Notes: generated from the sequence alone by a model not told the origin. DNA of 10,624 bases from Dehalococcoidia bacterium (GCA_029857995.1 JAOUFZ010000040.1:1-10624), one strand, 5' to 3'. Positions 1 to 6,407 are shown, numbered from the stretch's first letter. Numbers and translations: made by a program.

Positions 1-758
1 GCGATTATGGCAGCGCCGAGAGCGGTAACGAGCTGGGGGTGCGGTGGTACCAGGAGGCTGGTGTTCAATTCGCTTTCTGTGGTCTTGACAAGAGCGGTAT
101 TGAGGGCACCGCCGCCGCAGATGGCGGATGGCTCCTCCAGCTTAACCTTCTTGACCAGTGAGGAAATCTTGCTTGCCAGGGCTTTGTTAACGCCAGCGGC
201 GATGTCCTCTCTTGGGATGCCTTCGCTTATTCTGGTGATGGCCTCAGATTCGCCAAAGACGGCGCAACCCGTACTAAATGTGATGGGACTCCTTGACCTG
301 GCTGCCAGCGGGCTGAAATCGCTCAAATCTATTCGGAGCACGTTAGCGATGACCTCAATGAAGCGGCCACCACCGGCGGCACATTTCTCGCTGGCCGTGA
401 AGTTGGTCACAATTCCCTCTTCACTTAGCCGAATCACCTTGGTGGATTGACTGGCTACATCGATTACGGTCCTGGCCTGCGGGAAGACGTTGTTTATGCC
501 TCTGGCCGTGCAGACTATATCGCTTGCCTTCTGACTGGCAAAATAGACATTGTCGGCACCGGAGCCGGTGGCAACTGTATTGGCCATGTCATTCTGGGTC
601 AGGTCGGCCTTTCTTATTAACCCTGTCCTTATAGCCTCGGCAGATTTTCGGTAATCAGCTCCCGATTTGATTATGTGTGAAGCAACAAGCTCGAGGTCCC
701 TGGTTATGACTCCTTTGCTGTATGCCGATCCTATGTCAATGCCCATGAACCAGCTCAT
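1..758 (-). CDS. BadF/BadG/BcrA/BcrD-type ATPase, divergent paralogue (3' end outside window)
   Basis: Second ATPase (activator/electron-transfer) subunit of a benzoyl-CoA reductase or 2-hydroxyacyl-CoA dehydratase system. In this family ATP hydrolysis drives low-potential electrons from a [4Fe-4S] cluster at the dimer interface into the catalytic subunits in the cytoplasm. Reading the minus strand from the ATG at 758 gives 252 residues before the edge; family members are about 260-300, so only a short C-terminus is missing. Visible: phosphate motif GIDIGSAYSKG (6-16), cluster cysteine C126 in SEKCAAGGGRF, second cysteine C165 in STGCAVFGE, and a C-terminal glycine-rich CGGGALN (214-220). Odd: the DIGGQD motif of the family reads DVASQS (100-105). 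The start overlaps the stop of the upstream ATPase gene as ATGA (755-758), so the two are probably translationally coupled and work as a heterodimer. Whether it is the BcrA or BcrD equivalent cannot be settled here. Confidence 0.88.
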   Translation of the reverse strand, partial: MSWFMGIDIGSAYSKGVITRDLELVASHIIKSGADYRKSAEAIRTGLIRKADLTQNDMANTVATGSGADNVYFASQKASDIVCTARGINNVFPQARTVIDVASQSTKVIRLSEEGIVTNFTASEKCAAGGGRFIEVIANVLRIDLSDFSPLAARSRSPITFSTGCAVFGESEAITRISEGIPREDIAAGVNKALASKISSLVKKVKLEEPSAICGGGALNTALVKTTESELNTSLLVPPHPQLVTALGAAII

Positions 759-1609
759 CGGTACTCCTGGCTGAAGAAGGTGGCTTTTTCTAACCGCCGT
801 GACTTTGTGGGCAAGGCTTCGCCTGCTCTCACTGCTTTCATGTGGGTTTCCTTTGCCAGGATAGCAGCGCCAAGTGCCCCGGTGAGGAGTGGCTCTTCAG
901 GGACGAAGATTTCGCAGCCCAGGTTTTGCTTCACGGCTTCAACCATGCCGATGTTCTTGGCGACGCCACCGGTGAGCACAAGGTCAGGCTCTATCCCGAG
1001 CCGCCGTGCCAGCGCTGCTACACGGCTGGCCAGGGCATCATGAAGTCCGGCCAGGATATTCTCCAGTTTTTCCCCGCGAGAGAGTAGAGCCACCACTTCT
1101 TGCTGAGCGAAGATGGTGCACAGGTTGCTTATCTGGATTTTTTTGGTAGCTTTCAGGGAAACGTCTCCCATGTCTTCCAGCTTGATACCAAGTGTAGTCG
1201 CAGTCACTTCAAGGAACCTGCCGGTCCCAGCGGCGCACTTGTCGTTCATAACGAAGTTGACTAGCCTGCCATTATCAATTCTCATGCACTTGGCATCCTG
1301 GCCGCCTATGTCAATAGCGGTCCTGGCGTTGGGGAAAAGGATGGAGACGCCTCGGGCATGGCAGGACAGCTCCGTTATCTGGCGGTCTGCAAAAGGGACG
1401 TTGAGCCGTCCATAGCCTGTAGCTACAATATAGGAGATATCATCAATCTGCAGGCTGGCTTGCTCCAGTGCCTGTCGCATAACCTCATTGGCAAGCTGGC
1501 GATGCTCGGGACCCGTTGGGCCCTTGATGAACGAAAGCAAATTGCCGGCCTTGTCCAGGAGCACGACCTTGGTCATGGTGGAACCAATATCAACACCGGC
1601 GAAATACAA
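755..1609 (-). CDS. BadF/BadG/BcrA/BcrD-type ATPase (reductase/dehydratase activator), canonical copy
   Basis: ATPase of the acetate/sugar kinase-Hsp70-actin fold that powers electron transfer to a benzoyl-CoA reductase or 2-hydroxyacyl-CoA dehydratase. The 284-residue length fits the family (HgdC about 260, BcrD about 280, Bzd ATPases about 290-300). Motifs: GVDIGSTMTK phosphate loop (5-14), VATGYGR (62-68), DIGGQDAK (100-107), cluster cysteines C125 in NDKCAAGTGRF and C164 in ISNLCTIFAQQE, adenosine motif TGGVAKN (213-219), LTGALGAA (242-249). The start is TTG at 1609, chosen because AGGAGG (1615-1620) lies 5 nt upstream and because MYFAGVDIGS aligns with the usual family N-terminus. It follows the BcrC-like gene after a 20-nt gap and overlaps the next ATPase by 4 bp. 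All residues expected of an active ATPase are present, unlike in its partner. Confidence 0.93.
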   Translation of the reverse strand: MYFAGVDIGSTMTKVVLLDKAGNLLSFIKGPTGPEHRQLANEVMRQALEQASLQIDDISYIVATGYGRLNVPFADRQITELSCHARGVSILFPNARTAIDIGGQDAKCMRIDNGRLVNFVMNDKCAAGTGRFLEVTATTLGIKLEDMGDVSLKATKKIQISNLCTIFAQQEVVALLSRGEKLENILAGLHDALASRVAALARRLGIEPDLVLTGGVAKNIGMVEAVKQNLGCEIFVPEEPLLTGALGAAILAKETHMKAVRAGEALPTKSRRLEKATFFSQEYR

Positions 1610-1614
1610 GTGGA

Positions 1615-1620
1615 CCTCCT
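1615..1620 (-). promoter_or_regulatory. Shine-Dalgarno site fixing a TTG start
   Basis: The minus strand reads AGGAGG here, 5 nt before the TTG at 1609-1607. No ATG lies close to the site in that frame, so this site decides the non-ATG start of the ATPase gene. Confidence 0.8.
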
Positions 1621-1629
1621 GGCGGGTTA

Positions 1630-2799
1630 CTACTGGCTGATTGTCTCAACGAAAGCTTCCACCCTGGTCCTCAACGGGGCCAGGGCTCCTGTAGTGTAGT
1701 CGTATTCTATGTAGGTGCTGGGGATGCCGAGACTACTGAGATAGTCTTTGAGCGATGGCATTTCGAAGGCAAAGGGATCGCAATATCTTACAAGCAGCAT
1801 TATGACGCCGTTGATTTTCCATTCCTTGATGGTGCCTCCAAGATAGCCGAAACGGCTTTGCAGGTCCCGGGCATAGTCCTTTCTGGTCTCGCCGAGGGTA
1901 GCCTGCCTGAAGGTGCGGGCACAGGTGATTTCGTTCAGATAGTAATCGGCCAGCCCCTCCAGCGGGTCAGCGGTGAGTTTCACCTCGCCTCTGTAAGCCC
2001 TGACCCCGCCACAGCTTTCGTTCATCACCACATTTGCTTTAGCTTCGAATACTTGCATGATGTCCGTATCGTCAAGAGTGCTGCTCCATATGAGGAGACG
2101 CGCTGACTTCTTGTCCGGTCCATCGCTACGGTTTTTGACTTCGCTTATAGTCTCAGTTAGCAGGTCATTTCCTTCAGCTACGGGGAGGCTCGTCAAAGCT
2201 TTTACTACCTGAACGATTTCCGTCCCTGAGATACGGGGTGGGGACGTCTTTGTCAACTCGTATAGTTTTCTCACCAGAACCCTCTGCTGGTTGTGGGATT
2301 TAATAGCTGTCTCAAGGTTGTCTGTGGACAATTTCTTCGCGGTGAAAGCCTCCAGAGTCTTTCTGAAATCGTTTAGCTGGCCCTTGAAGTATTCCAGGGC
2401 CTCAGGGCGAACCGTGATCGGCATGTCTATGAAATGGAAGTAGGGATAATGAGTATAAGACTCCCAGATGCGAGCCGTTTTTTCCTGAGGGTCGCTGGAG
2501 TGAATGGTAACCATGCCATCAAGGAAATTATTTTTGTTCTTAAGCGCACAATCGAGGCAGTTCCGCATGATAGGACAGAATGAATGAGGCAAAACCCTGT
2601 CTGCTTCAGTGACTGGTTCCTTTATATCGCCGCATGTCCGGTAGGGGACAAGGTCAAGGGCAGTAAGCATCTCCAGCGGGACGTAGACACAGGGGTAGCC
2701 TATTATCTTTTTGCCCGCTGCCCTGAGGTCCTTGGGTCTCCGTGAACTATCTAAATAGATTTCCCGGGCTTTGCCGAGACCTTTGTTTTTGTCTGACAT
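1630..2799 (-). CDS. BcrC/HgdB-type catalytic subunit of benzoyl-CoA reductase / 2-hydroxyacyl-CoA dehydratase
   Basis: One of two paralogous catalytic subunits that bind acyl-CoA and [4Fe-4S] clusters and receive electrons from the ATPase. The 389-residue length is close to BcrC/BzdN and HgdB. Family marks: YPCVYVPLEMLTALDLVPYR (35-54), a cysteine cluster C75, C81, C84, the segment ending MNESCGG with C263, and the C-terminal GVIMLLVRYCDPFAFEMP (331-348) with C340, followed by EYDYTTGALAPLRTRVEAF, a typical family ending. The ATG at 2799 has AGGAGG (2805-2810) 5 nt upstream. It lies 36 nt after the BcrB-like gene and 20 nt before the ATPase, so all four genes are probably one operon. The sequence alone does not fix the substrate: the neighbouring pair of ATPases favours a class I aryl-CoA reductase, while a 2-hydroxyacyl-CoA dehydratase remains possible. 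Confidence 0.9.
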   Translation of the reverse strand: MSDKNKGLGKAREIYLDSSRRPKDLRAAGKKIIGYPCVYVPLEMLTALDLVPYRTCGDIKEPVTEADRVLPHSFCPIMRNCLDCALKNKNNFLDGMVTIHSSDPQEKTARIWESYTHYPYFHFIDMPITVRPEALEYFKGQLNDFRKTLEAFTAKKLSTDNLETAIKSHNQQRVLVRKLYELTKTSPPRISGTEIVQVVKALTSLPVAEGNDLLTETISEVKNRSDGPDKKSARLLIWSSTLDDTDIMQVFEAKANVVMNESCGGVRAYRGEVKLTADPLEGLADYYLNEITCARTFRQATLGETRKDYARDLQSRFGYLGGTIKEWKINGVIMLLVRYCDPFAFEMPSLKDYLSSLGIPSTYIEYDYTTGALAPLRTRVEAFVETISQ

Positions 2800-2835
2800 C
2801 GCTGCCTCCTCGTTAGATTGAAATCCTGTGCTATT

Positions 2836-4179
2836 TCACCAGTCGAACCCTGCCTGTTTCCTCATTTTTCTGTAATACTCCATGGTTTCCTCGAATGGCT
2901 CTGCCTTGGCTAAAGCATCTTCAGGATTAAACAGACGGAGGTCCACGATATCGCCTTCGATGCTTAGCGACGGCACCTTCAGTTTCTCCATGAGCATGTC
3001 TGACACGTACGGAAGATGAGTAGAGGCGCTGCGACAACTGATAAGGGGATGAAGAAGCGCCCCGTCGCACTTCCATTCCTGGGCATACTTTAGGTAGGGA
3101 TAGGCGGTGGTGCCGCCGAGCACGCTCTGTTTGCGGGCATCCTCGTAATAGCCGACTAGGAACTGTAGGCTGAACTTGGTGATTCGCTCCAGTGGGTCAC
3201 TGACCTTGCTGAGGTCGATGGGTATCGGTGGATGGTAGCCGACGCTCTCAATGACGAAGTCCCATCCTCTCTCAGCTAGCTTATCAAAGAAGGCCAGGCT
3301 ATGCCAGGGAGGGAGCTCGGCGAATACTAGACGGTATTTCTCATCGGGGATGGTGCCCACATGGTTATTGACTCTGTCTTTTACCTCCCCGTACATATCC
3401 TGGTACAGTCTGAGTGAGTCCTCGAGGTCGCCAGCCAGGAACAGGGCAGCAGGCATGGCACTCCAGAAGTCCCGGCTGTGCATTGGGCAGGGCTTTGCCT
3501 TGCGGAGTTCGTTGACTTCGTGCCAAACACGGTTGACCTCTATCATGAGATCCGCTGTTTTATCCAGCTTGTCCCAGTCCATTCTCTTGCCTACCATGCC
3601 TTCTACGAAAGCAACAAAATCCCTCAAATGCTTGACTCCCAGTTTCACCATTCTGTCGTAGTAACCCTCGATGAAGAATTCTTTGATGCCGGGGATAGGG
3701 GCTTCCAATGGCCATACCGGGACATCCATGTAACGCCCCAGTGCCTGGAACCACTTGTATCTTGCATCGCAGATGGCAGCTGAGGACATTAGAAATAGTG
3801 GCTTGGGCATTCCTCCGAGAGGTGCTTCTGGAGGTATCTGCCCCTGCAATTCTTTCATCATTCTAGATGCATAGCCCAAGGTCGTCAGACTGTAACCGCA
3901 AAGGTGAGTGGGAAATCCTTCGGCGTCAGCCCGATCCAGGTATTGCCGGGCAACTCCCATAGCCGCGGCAATAGCGCCATAGTTCTCGGGATAAACCACT
4001 TCTATATCCATGGCCTTTAAGATGGGGTCGCCGTAGTAGAAATTAAGCATTCCCCAGACAGCAGGTTTGCCCGCCTGTATAGCTTCAATGCTCTTCAGAT
4101 ATGTTTCATTTACCTTAGCCCTGAGCGGGTACATTGATTTCAGTCGGTTTATCGTCTTTTTCTGCTTTGCTACAACCAT
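2836..4179 (-). CDS. BcrB/HgdA-type catalytic subunit of benzoyl-CoA reductase / 2-hydroxyacyl-CoA dehydratase
   Basis: Larger catalytic subunit, partner of the gene at 1630-2799. From the ATG at 4179 it has 447 residues, close to BcrB/BzdO (about 440). The frame stays open to 4284, but AGGAGG at 4190-4195, 10 nt before 4179, and the poorly family-like extra 35 residues point to 4179. Visible: NFYYGDPI (46-53), HLCGYSLTTLGYA with C94, SSAAICDARYKW with C137, KPCPMHSRDFW with C231, and the C-terminal HPLISCRSAS with C382 followed by IEGDIVD (407-413), as in BcrB/HgdA proteins where the cysteines ligate a [4Fe-4S] cluster. First gene of the minus-strand operon. The upstream region carries an 8+8 inverted repeat at 4264-4284 that could be an operator. 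The aromatic substrate is inferred from gene content, not read from the protein. Confidence 0.9.
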   Translation of the reverse strand: MVVAKQKKTINRLKSMYPLRAKVNETYLKSIEAIQAGKPAVWGMLNFYYGDPILKAMDIEVVYPENYGAIAAAMGVARQYLDRADAEGFPTHLCGYSLTTLGYASRMMKELQGQIPPEAPLGGMPKPLFLMSSAAICDARYKWFQALGRYMDVPVWPLEAPIPGIKEFFIEGYYDRMVKLGVKHLRDFVAFVEGMVGKRMDWDKLDKTADLMIEVNRVWHEVNELRKAKPCPMHSRDFWSAMPAALFLAGDLEDSLRLYQDMYGEVKDRVNNHVGTIPDEKYRLVFAELPPWHSLAFFDKLAERGWDFVIESVGYHPPIPIDLSKVSDPLERITKFSLQFLVGYYEDARKQSVLGGTTAYPYLKYAQEWKCDGALLHPLISCRSASTHLPYVSDMLMEKLKVPSLSIEGDIVDLRLFNPEDALAKAEPFEETMEYYRKMRKQAGFDW

Positions 4180-4263
4180 GACTAGTTTACCTCCTGAGAG
4201 AATTCGGGTAGAGCTTCGGCGATTGATGCATGCTAGCATAGAAAAGCACGGAAGTCGAGTGAC

Positions 4264-4284
4264 GTGTGTAGTATGGCTACACAC
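4264..4284. promoter_or_regulatory. Perfect inverted repeat, possible operator of the reductase operon
   Basis: GTGTGTAG and CTACACAC form perfect 8-bp arms around TATGG. The repeat lies 85 bp upstream of the BcrB-like start and 185 bp upstream of the methyltransferase start, in the divergent intergenic region. Size and symmetry suit a dimeric repressor. About one such repeat could occur by chance in 10 kb, so position is the main argument. I saw no clear -35/-10 pair for the minus-strand operon. Confidence 0.4.
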
Positions 4285-4285
4285 C

Positions 4286-4322
4286 GCAAGAAGGGGTATG
4301 CCTTTGGATTGGGCTATGGAGT
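4286..4322 (+). repeat. Intergenic direct repeat R1, copy A
   Basis: About 38 aligned columns matching copy B at 5359-5394 at roughly 33 positions with two single-base gaps. The shared core includes GGGGTATGC, CTTTGGA, TGGGC and ATGGA. Both copies have the same orientation and lie on either side of the methyltransferase gene. Each is preceded immediately by an inverted repeat of unrelated sequence (4264-4284 here). Confidence 0.65.
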
Positions 4323-4411
4323 AGCTTCAACCGTTGTCTATCACGCAAGCTATCCTGAAAGTTTACTGAGCTAGTCAGTGGCGTAACGACGATTTGCCTG
4401 TAGTTCTTCGG

Positions 4412-4441
4412 TTACTGGTGGCATATTCGTGTTAGTATTAT
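4412..4441 (+). promoter_or_regulatory. Candidate sigma-70-type promoter of the methyltransferase gene
   Basis: TTACTG (4412-4417), an 18-nt spacer, then TATTAT (4436-4441), 27 bp upstream of the ATG. The element resembles the R2 repeat at 6613-6642 (TT-TTGGTG at one end, GTATTAT at the other), which suggests one promoter-like module used more than once. Confidence 0.45.
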
Positions 4442-4468
4442 GCCATCTGAATTGAAGGAGAGATGTAG

Positions 4469-5221
4469 ATGGATACATGGAAGTTCTACGACGTAACCCA
4501 TCGCTACCACGAAGTCTGCAATCCGACAAGTAGAGCGAAGCTCGATGAACTAGTTGGGCTCCTGAGACTGAATCCAGGGTCTACCGTGCTCGACATTGCC
4601 TGCGGCAAGGGAGAGTTATTGACAAGACTGGCAGAGCGGTACGAGATATCCGGCATCGGGGTCGACATCTCTCCATATTGCGTGACGGATGCGATACAAA
4701 AGCTGAGACAACGGGTGCCCGGTGCTCAAATCCAAATCCTCAACGTGGACGGAGCAGACTACAGCCCCGACCAACTCTTCGACCTCGCCATGTGCATCGG
4801 CGCTTCGTGGGTGTATAAGGGACATCGAGGGACTCTGAGTACTTTGAAGACTATGACAAAGCCGGATGCCCTCATTCTCATCGGCGAACCCTTCTGGCTC
4901 AAGGACCCGGATGACGCATATCTGGTTGCTGAGAACCTAAGGCGTGATATGTTTGGCACGCACTACGAGAATGTACTTGTTGGCGAAGACGAAGGACTGT
5001 TCCCGCTGTACACGATGGTCAGTAATCAGGACGATTGGGACCGGTATGAGACGCTTCAGTGGTATGCGGCCGAAATGCATGCCAGGGATAATCCAGACGA
5101 CCCTGATGTATCCGAGATATTAACCCGCGTCGCCCGCGGACGAACGAATTATCTACACTGGGGTCGTGATACGGTCGGTTGGGCGATGTATCTCTTTCGT
5201 AAACCTTCGCATGCCAATTAG
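4469..5221 (+). CDS. Class I SAM-dependent methyltransferase
   Basis: A 250-residue cytoplasmic protein with a Rossmann-fold methyltransferase core. Motif I is VLDIACGKGE (40-49), the acidic residue after strand 2 is D66 in GVDIS, motif II-like NVDGAD is at 92-97, the strand 4 region FDLAMCIGA at 104-112, and LIGEPFW at 137-143. The C-terminal half holds a helical cap-like section and ends WAMYLFRKP, as in cluster-free small-molecule methyltransferases. The ATG is supported by AAGGAG (4455-4460) 8 nt upstream, with a candidate promoter at 4412-4441. It stands alone: it diverges from the reductase operon, and 703 bp without a convincing gene follow it. The substrate cannot be told; neither a DNA target-recognition domain nor an rRNA-binding domain is visible. 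It is bracketed by R1 direct repeats, which may mean it arrived as a unit. Confidence 0.88.
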   Translation: MDTWKFYDVTHRYHEVCNPTSRAKLDELVGLLRLNPGSTVLDIACGKGELLTRLAERYEISGIGVDISPYCVTDAIQKLRQRVPGAQIQILNVDGADYSPDQLFDLAMCIGASWVYKGHRGTLSTLKTMTKPDALILIGEPFWLKDPDDAYLVAENLRRDMFGTHYENVLVGEDEGLFPLYTMVSNQDDWDRYETLQWYAAEMHARDNPDDPDVSEILTRVARGRTNYLHWGRDTVGWAMYLFRKPSHAN

Positions 5222-5358
5222 TCGCTAGGTTCAAATGAGCAAGACAAGCGCTTTCTGAAATAAAGAACCGTCGATGAAGATGGTAGCTGTGGGTCGTCTG
5301 CAAACTCTCATGTTATTCCCAGAACTCAAAGAGCTCAGCGACAGATATCTAAATATCA

Positions 5359-5394
5359 GCAAGGGGGTATGCTCTTTGGAGTGGGCGATGGACT
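5359..5394 (+). repeat. Intergenic direct repeat R1, copy B
   Basis: Pairs with copy A at 4286-4322, about 1,073 bp away in the same orientation, at roughly 87% identity over 38 columns. See copy A for the shared core. It is immediately preceded by GATAT-CTAA-ATATC, a weaker counterpart of the inverted repeat before copy A. Confidence 0.65.
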
Positions 5395-5503
5395 CACCTT
5401 AATGGAAGTTTAGGTTACAGTAGAGCCTCAACCTACCCTCAATGTTTCCCAAAAAGCCAATTTCCATACCACGTCTAGTTGGATATTCCTGTTGTTATCC
5501 CCG

Positions 5504-5529
5504 TTGCTGTTTTTATTGCTATGGTATTA
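5504..5529 (+). repeat. Intergenic direct repeat R2, copy 1
   Basis: Positions 5508-5529 match 6620-6641 exactly over 22 bp, and 25 of 26 bp match from 5504 (6616). The ends look promoter-like: TTG-TG at the left and GGTATTA at the right. A 22-bp exact match is very unlikely by chance in a window this size. Confidence 0.8.
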
Positions 5530-5641
5530 CTGTCATCGTTGTTCCTTAATACTTGTGAACAATCTAGCTATGACCGCCTCCCTATGAAGGACATCTTGAA
5601 CACTGCATCGAAATGGTTAAGTAAAGTTAAGTCTGGTTATC

Positions 5642-5669
5642 TTGACCTGTCACTGATAGCTGTTATAAT
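5642..5669 (+). promoter_or_regulatory. Strong candidate sigma-70 promoter with extended -10
   Basis: TTGACC (5642-5647), a 16-nt spacer, then TATAAT (5664-5669) preceded by TGT, which is an extended -10 (TG at 5661-5662). This is the best promoter match in the window. Transcription would start near 5676. It drives either the candidate small RNA directly downstream or, with readthrough, the secreted protein gene at 5925. Confidence 0.65.
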
Positions 5670-5675
5670 GAATAA

Positions 5676-5783
5676 AAGGAGCCCTATTACTAAGAGGGGT
5701 GGCTTTGAACTGTCACCTGTACTTGGCCACCTGGGTGGCAGGGAGCCAGTGGTGAAACCGACCTGACAATGGGTGGGTTTTTG
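5676..5783 (+). ncRNA. Candidate structured small RNA or riboswitch-like leader, class unknown
   Basis: Lies between a near-consensus promoter and a terminator-like hairpin, so a transcript of about 105 nt is plausible. Possible pairings: GGTGGC (5698-5703) with GCCACC (5726-5731), or alternatively GCCAC (5726-5730) with GTGGC (5735-5739) around the loop CTGG. TCACC (5713-5717) with GGTGA (5751-5755) could close the latter hairpin from outside. The competing helices resemble a switch. I compared it by eye with TPP, cobalamin, glycine, c-di-GMP and ZTP riboswitch, SRP and tRNA signatures and found no match. No convincing open reading frame covers it. Confidence 0.4.
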
Positions 5784-5786
5784 TTT
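5755..5786 (+). terminator. Candidate intrinsic terminator
   Basis: AAACC-G-ACC (5755-5763) pairs with GGT-G-GGTTT (5772-5780), giving 8 bp with one G-G mismatch and a loop of about 8 nt. The T-rich run TTTTTGTTT overlaps and follows the stem. It lies about 100 nt after the promoter at 5642-5669. The mismatch weakens the call. Confidence 0.4.
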
Positions 5787-5819
5787 GGAAAAAGGTGCTA
5801 GCGTTCATCACACATAAGT

Positions 5820-5882
5820 GGGATAATCCCTAGGCCTGAGGTCGACGGGTGTTATCCCTACCGAATAATCTGGCAACGGTAG
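5820..5882 (+). promoter_or_regulatory. Two consecutive hairpins in the leader of the secreted-protein gene
   Basis: First hairpin: GGGATAA (5820-5826) with TTATCCC (5852-5858), continued inward by CCC (5828-5830) with GGG (5847-5849) across a small internal loop. Second hairpin: CTACCG (5858-5863) with CGGTAG (5877-5882), loop 13 nt. They share base 5858, so they are contiguous or compete slightly. They end 28 nt before the Shine-Dalgarno site at 5911-5915 and could control translation or mRNA stability. Confidence 0.4.
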
Positions 5883-5924
5883 GTTAAAGCAGAGACAAGC
5901 AATCAATAAAGGAGGAATACAGGA

Positions 5925-6371
5925 ATGATGAGATTACTGAAGCTAATAGTAGCCCTGGGATTGGTGGTCGCACTTCTCATACCTGCCGGTATGGCCCTCT
6001 CCGTGGTTCTAGCAGATGTCGACATCAAACCTATGTCCTGCCCCAACCCTCTCAACGTAAACAGTAAAGGTGTTCTGCCAGTGGCTATCCTGGGAGGCGA
6101 GCTCTGGGATGTAACTGAGGTTAACCCGGCAACTGTTGAACTTGAAGGTGTCGCCCCGTGGGGCTGGGCACTGGAGGATGTGGCTGGACCTGGGTGTTCG
6201 GGACCTGACGGATACCTAGACCTCACTCTTAAGTTCAAAACACAAGAGATTGTAGACGAACTGGGCGGTGTCAACGATGGGGATGCAGTGTTTCTGTACC
6301 TGACAGGCAACCTGTTCGGCGGAGCCCCCTTTGGGGGGTCCGACGAGGTTTGGATAATCAAGAAGACATAG
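5925..6371 (+). CDS. Small secreted protein with a VDIKP-SCPNPLN domain, function unknown
   Basis: 148 residues with a classic signal peptide: basic MMRLLK, a hydrophobic core to about residue 28, and a likely cleavage after VLA (30), leaving a mature protein of about 118 residues outside the membrane. The mature part is a single domain beginning DVDIKPMSCPNPLNVNSKGVL, with PVAILGG (52-58), EDVAGPG (84-90), PDGYLDLTLKF (94-104), a TQEIV stretch and LTGNLFGG (126-133). I recognise this pattern from extracellular proteins of uncultured archaea and Chloroflexi-like bacteria, where it is often one module of a larger protein; no enzymatic role is known to me. C39 and C91 could form a disulfide. 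GGAGG (5911-5915) sits 9 nt before the ATG. A UUCG-capped hairpin follows the gene. Acidic side chains such as those in PDGYLDL may bind a metal, but this is only a guess. Confidence 0.85.
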   Translation: MMRLLKLIVALGLVVALLIPAGMALSVVLADVDIKPMSCPNPLNVNSKGVLPVAILGGELWDVTEVNPATVELEGVAPWGWALEDVAGPGCSGPDGYLDLTLKFKTQEIVDELGGVNDGDAVFLYLTGNLFGGAPFGGSDEVWIIKKT

Positions 6372-6407
6372 TGGTCTTCATAGTTGTGGAACATCGTGGC
6401 GTTCGGT

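Larger units (their letters stand above)
5222..5924. other. 703-bp non-coding region between methyltransferase and secreted protein
   Basis: No convincing protein gene. It contains repeat R1 copy B (5359-5394), preceded by a small inverted repeat GATAT/ATATC (5344-5357), repeat R2 copy 1 (5504-5529), a near-consensus promoter (5642-5669), a candidate structured RNA with terminator (5676-5786), and two hairpins (5820-5882) before the ribosome binding site of the secreted protein gene. I see no clear terminator directly after the methyltransferase stop. Confidence 0.7.

Noticed and set aside
7..450. Plus-strand 147-residue open frame
   Set aside because: Lies opposite the clearly coding ATPase gene on the minus strand and shows no protein family features.
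4180..4284. 35-residue N-terminal extension of the BcrB-like protein
   Set aside because: AGGAGG at 4190-4195 precedes the ATG at 4179, and the extension is unlike the family and runs through the inverted repeat.
5479..5766. 95-residue open frame with a TTG start and hydrophobic N-terminus
   Set aside because: No Shine-Dalgarno site, no family resemblance, the R2 repeat encodes the hydrophobic part, and a strong promoter and RNA-like structure lie inside it.
5848..5862. Partial resemblance to the I-SceI homing endonuclease site on the minus strand
   Set aside because: Only about the first 11 of 18 bases match and no homing endonuclease or intron is present; most likely coincidence.
5676..5882. 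Known riboswitch classes (c-di-GMP, TPP, cobalamin, glycine, ZTP)
   Set aside because: Short shared words such as CCACCTGGG or CGGTAGG occur, but the conserved cores of these classes are not present in order.
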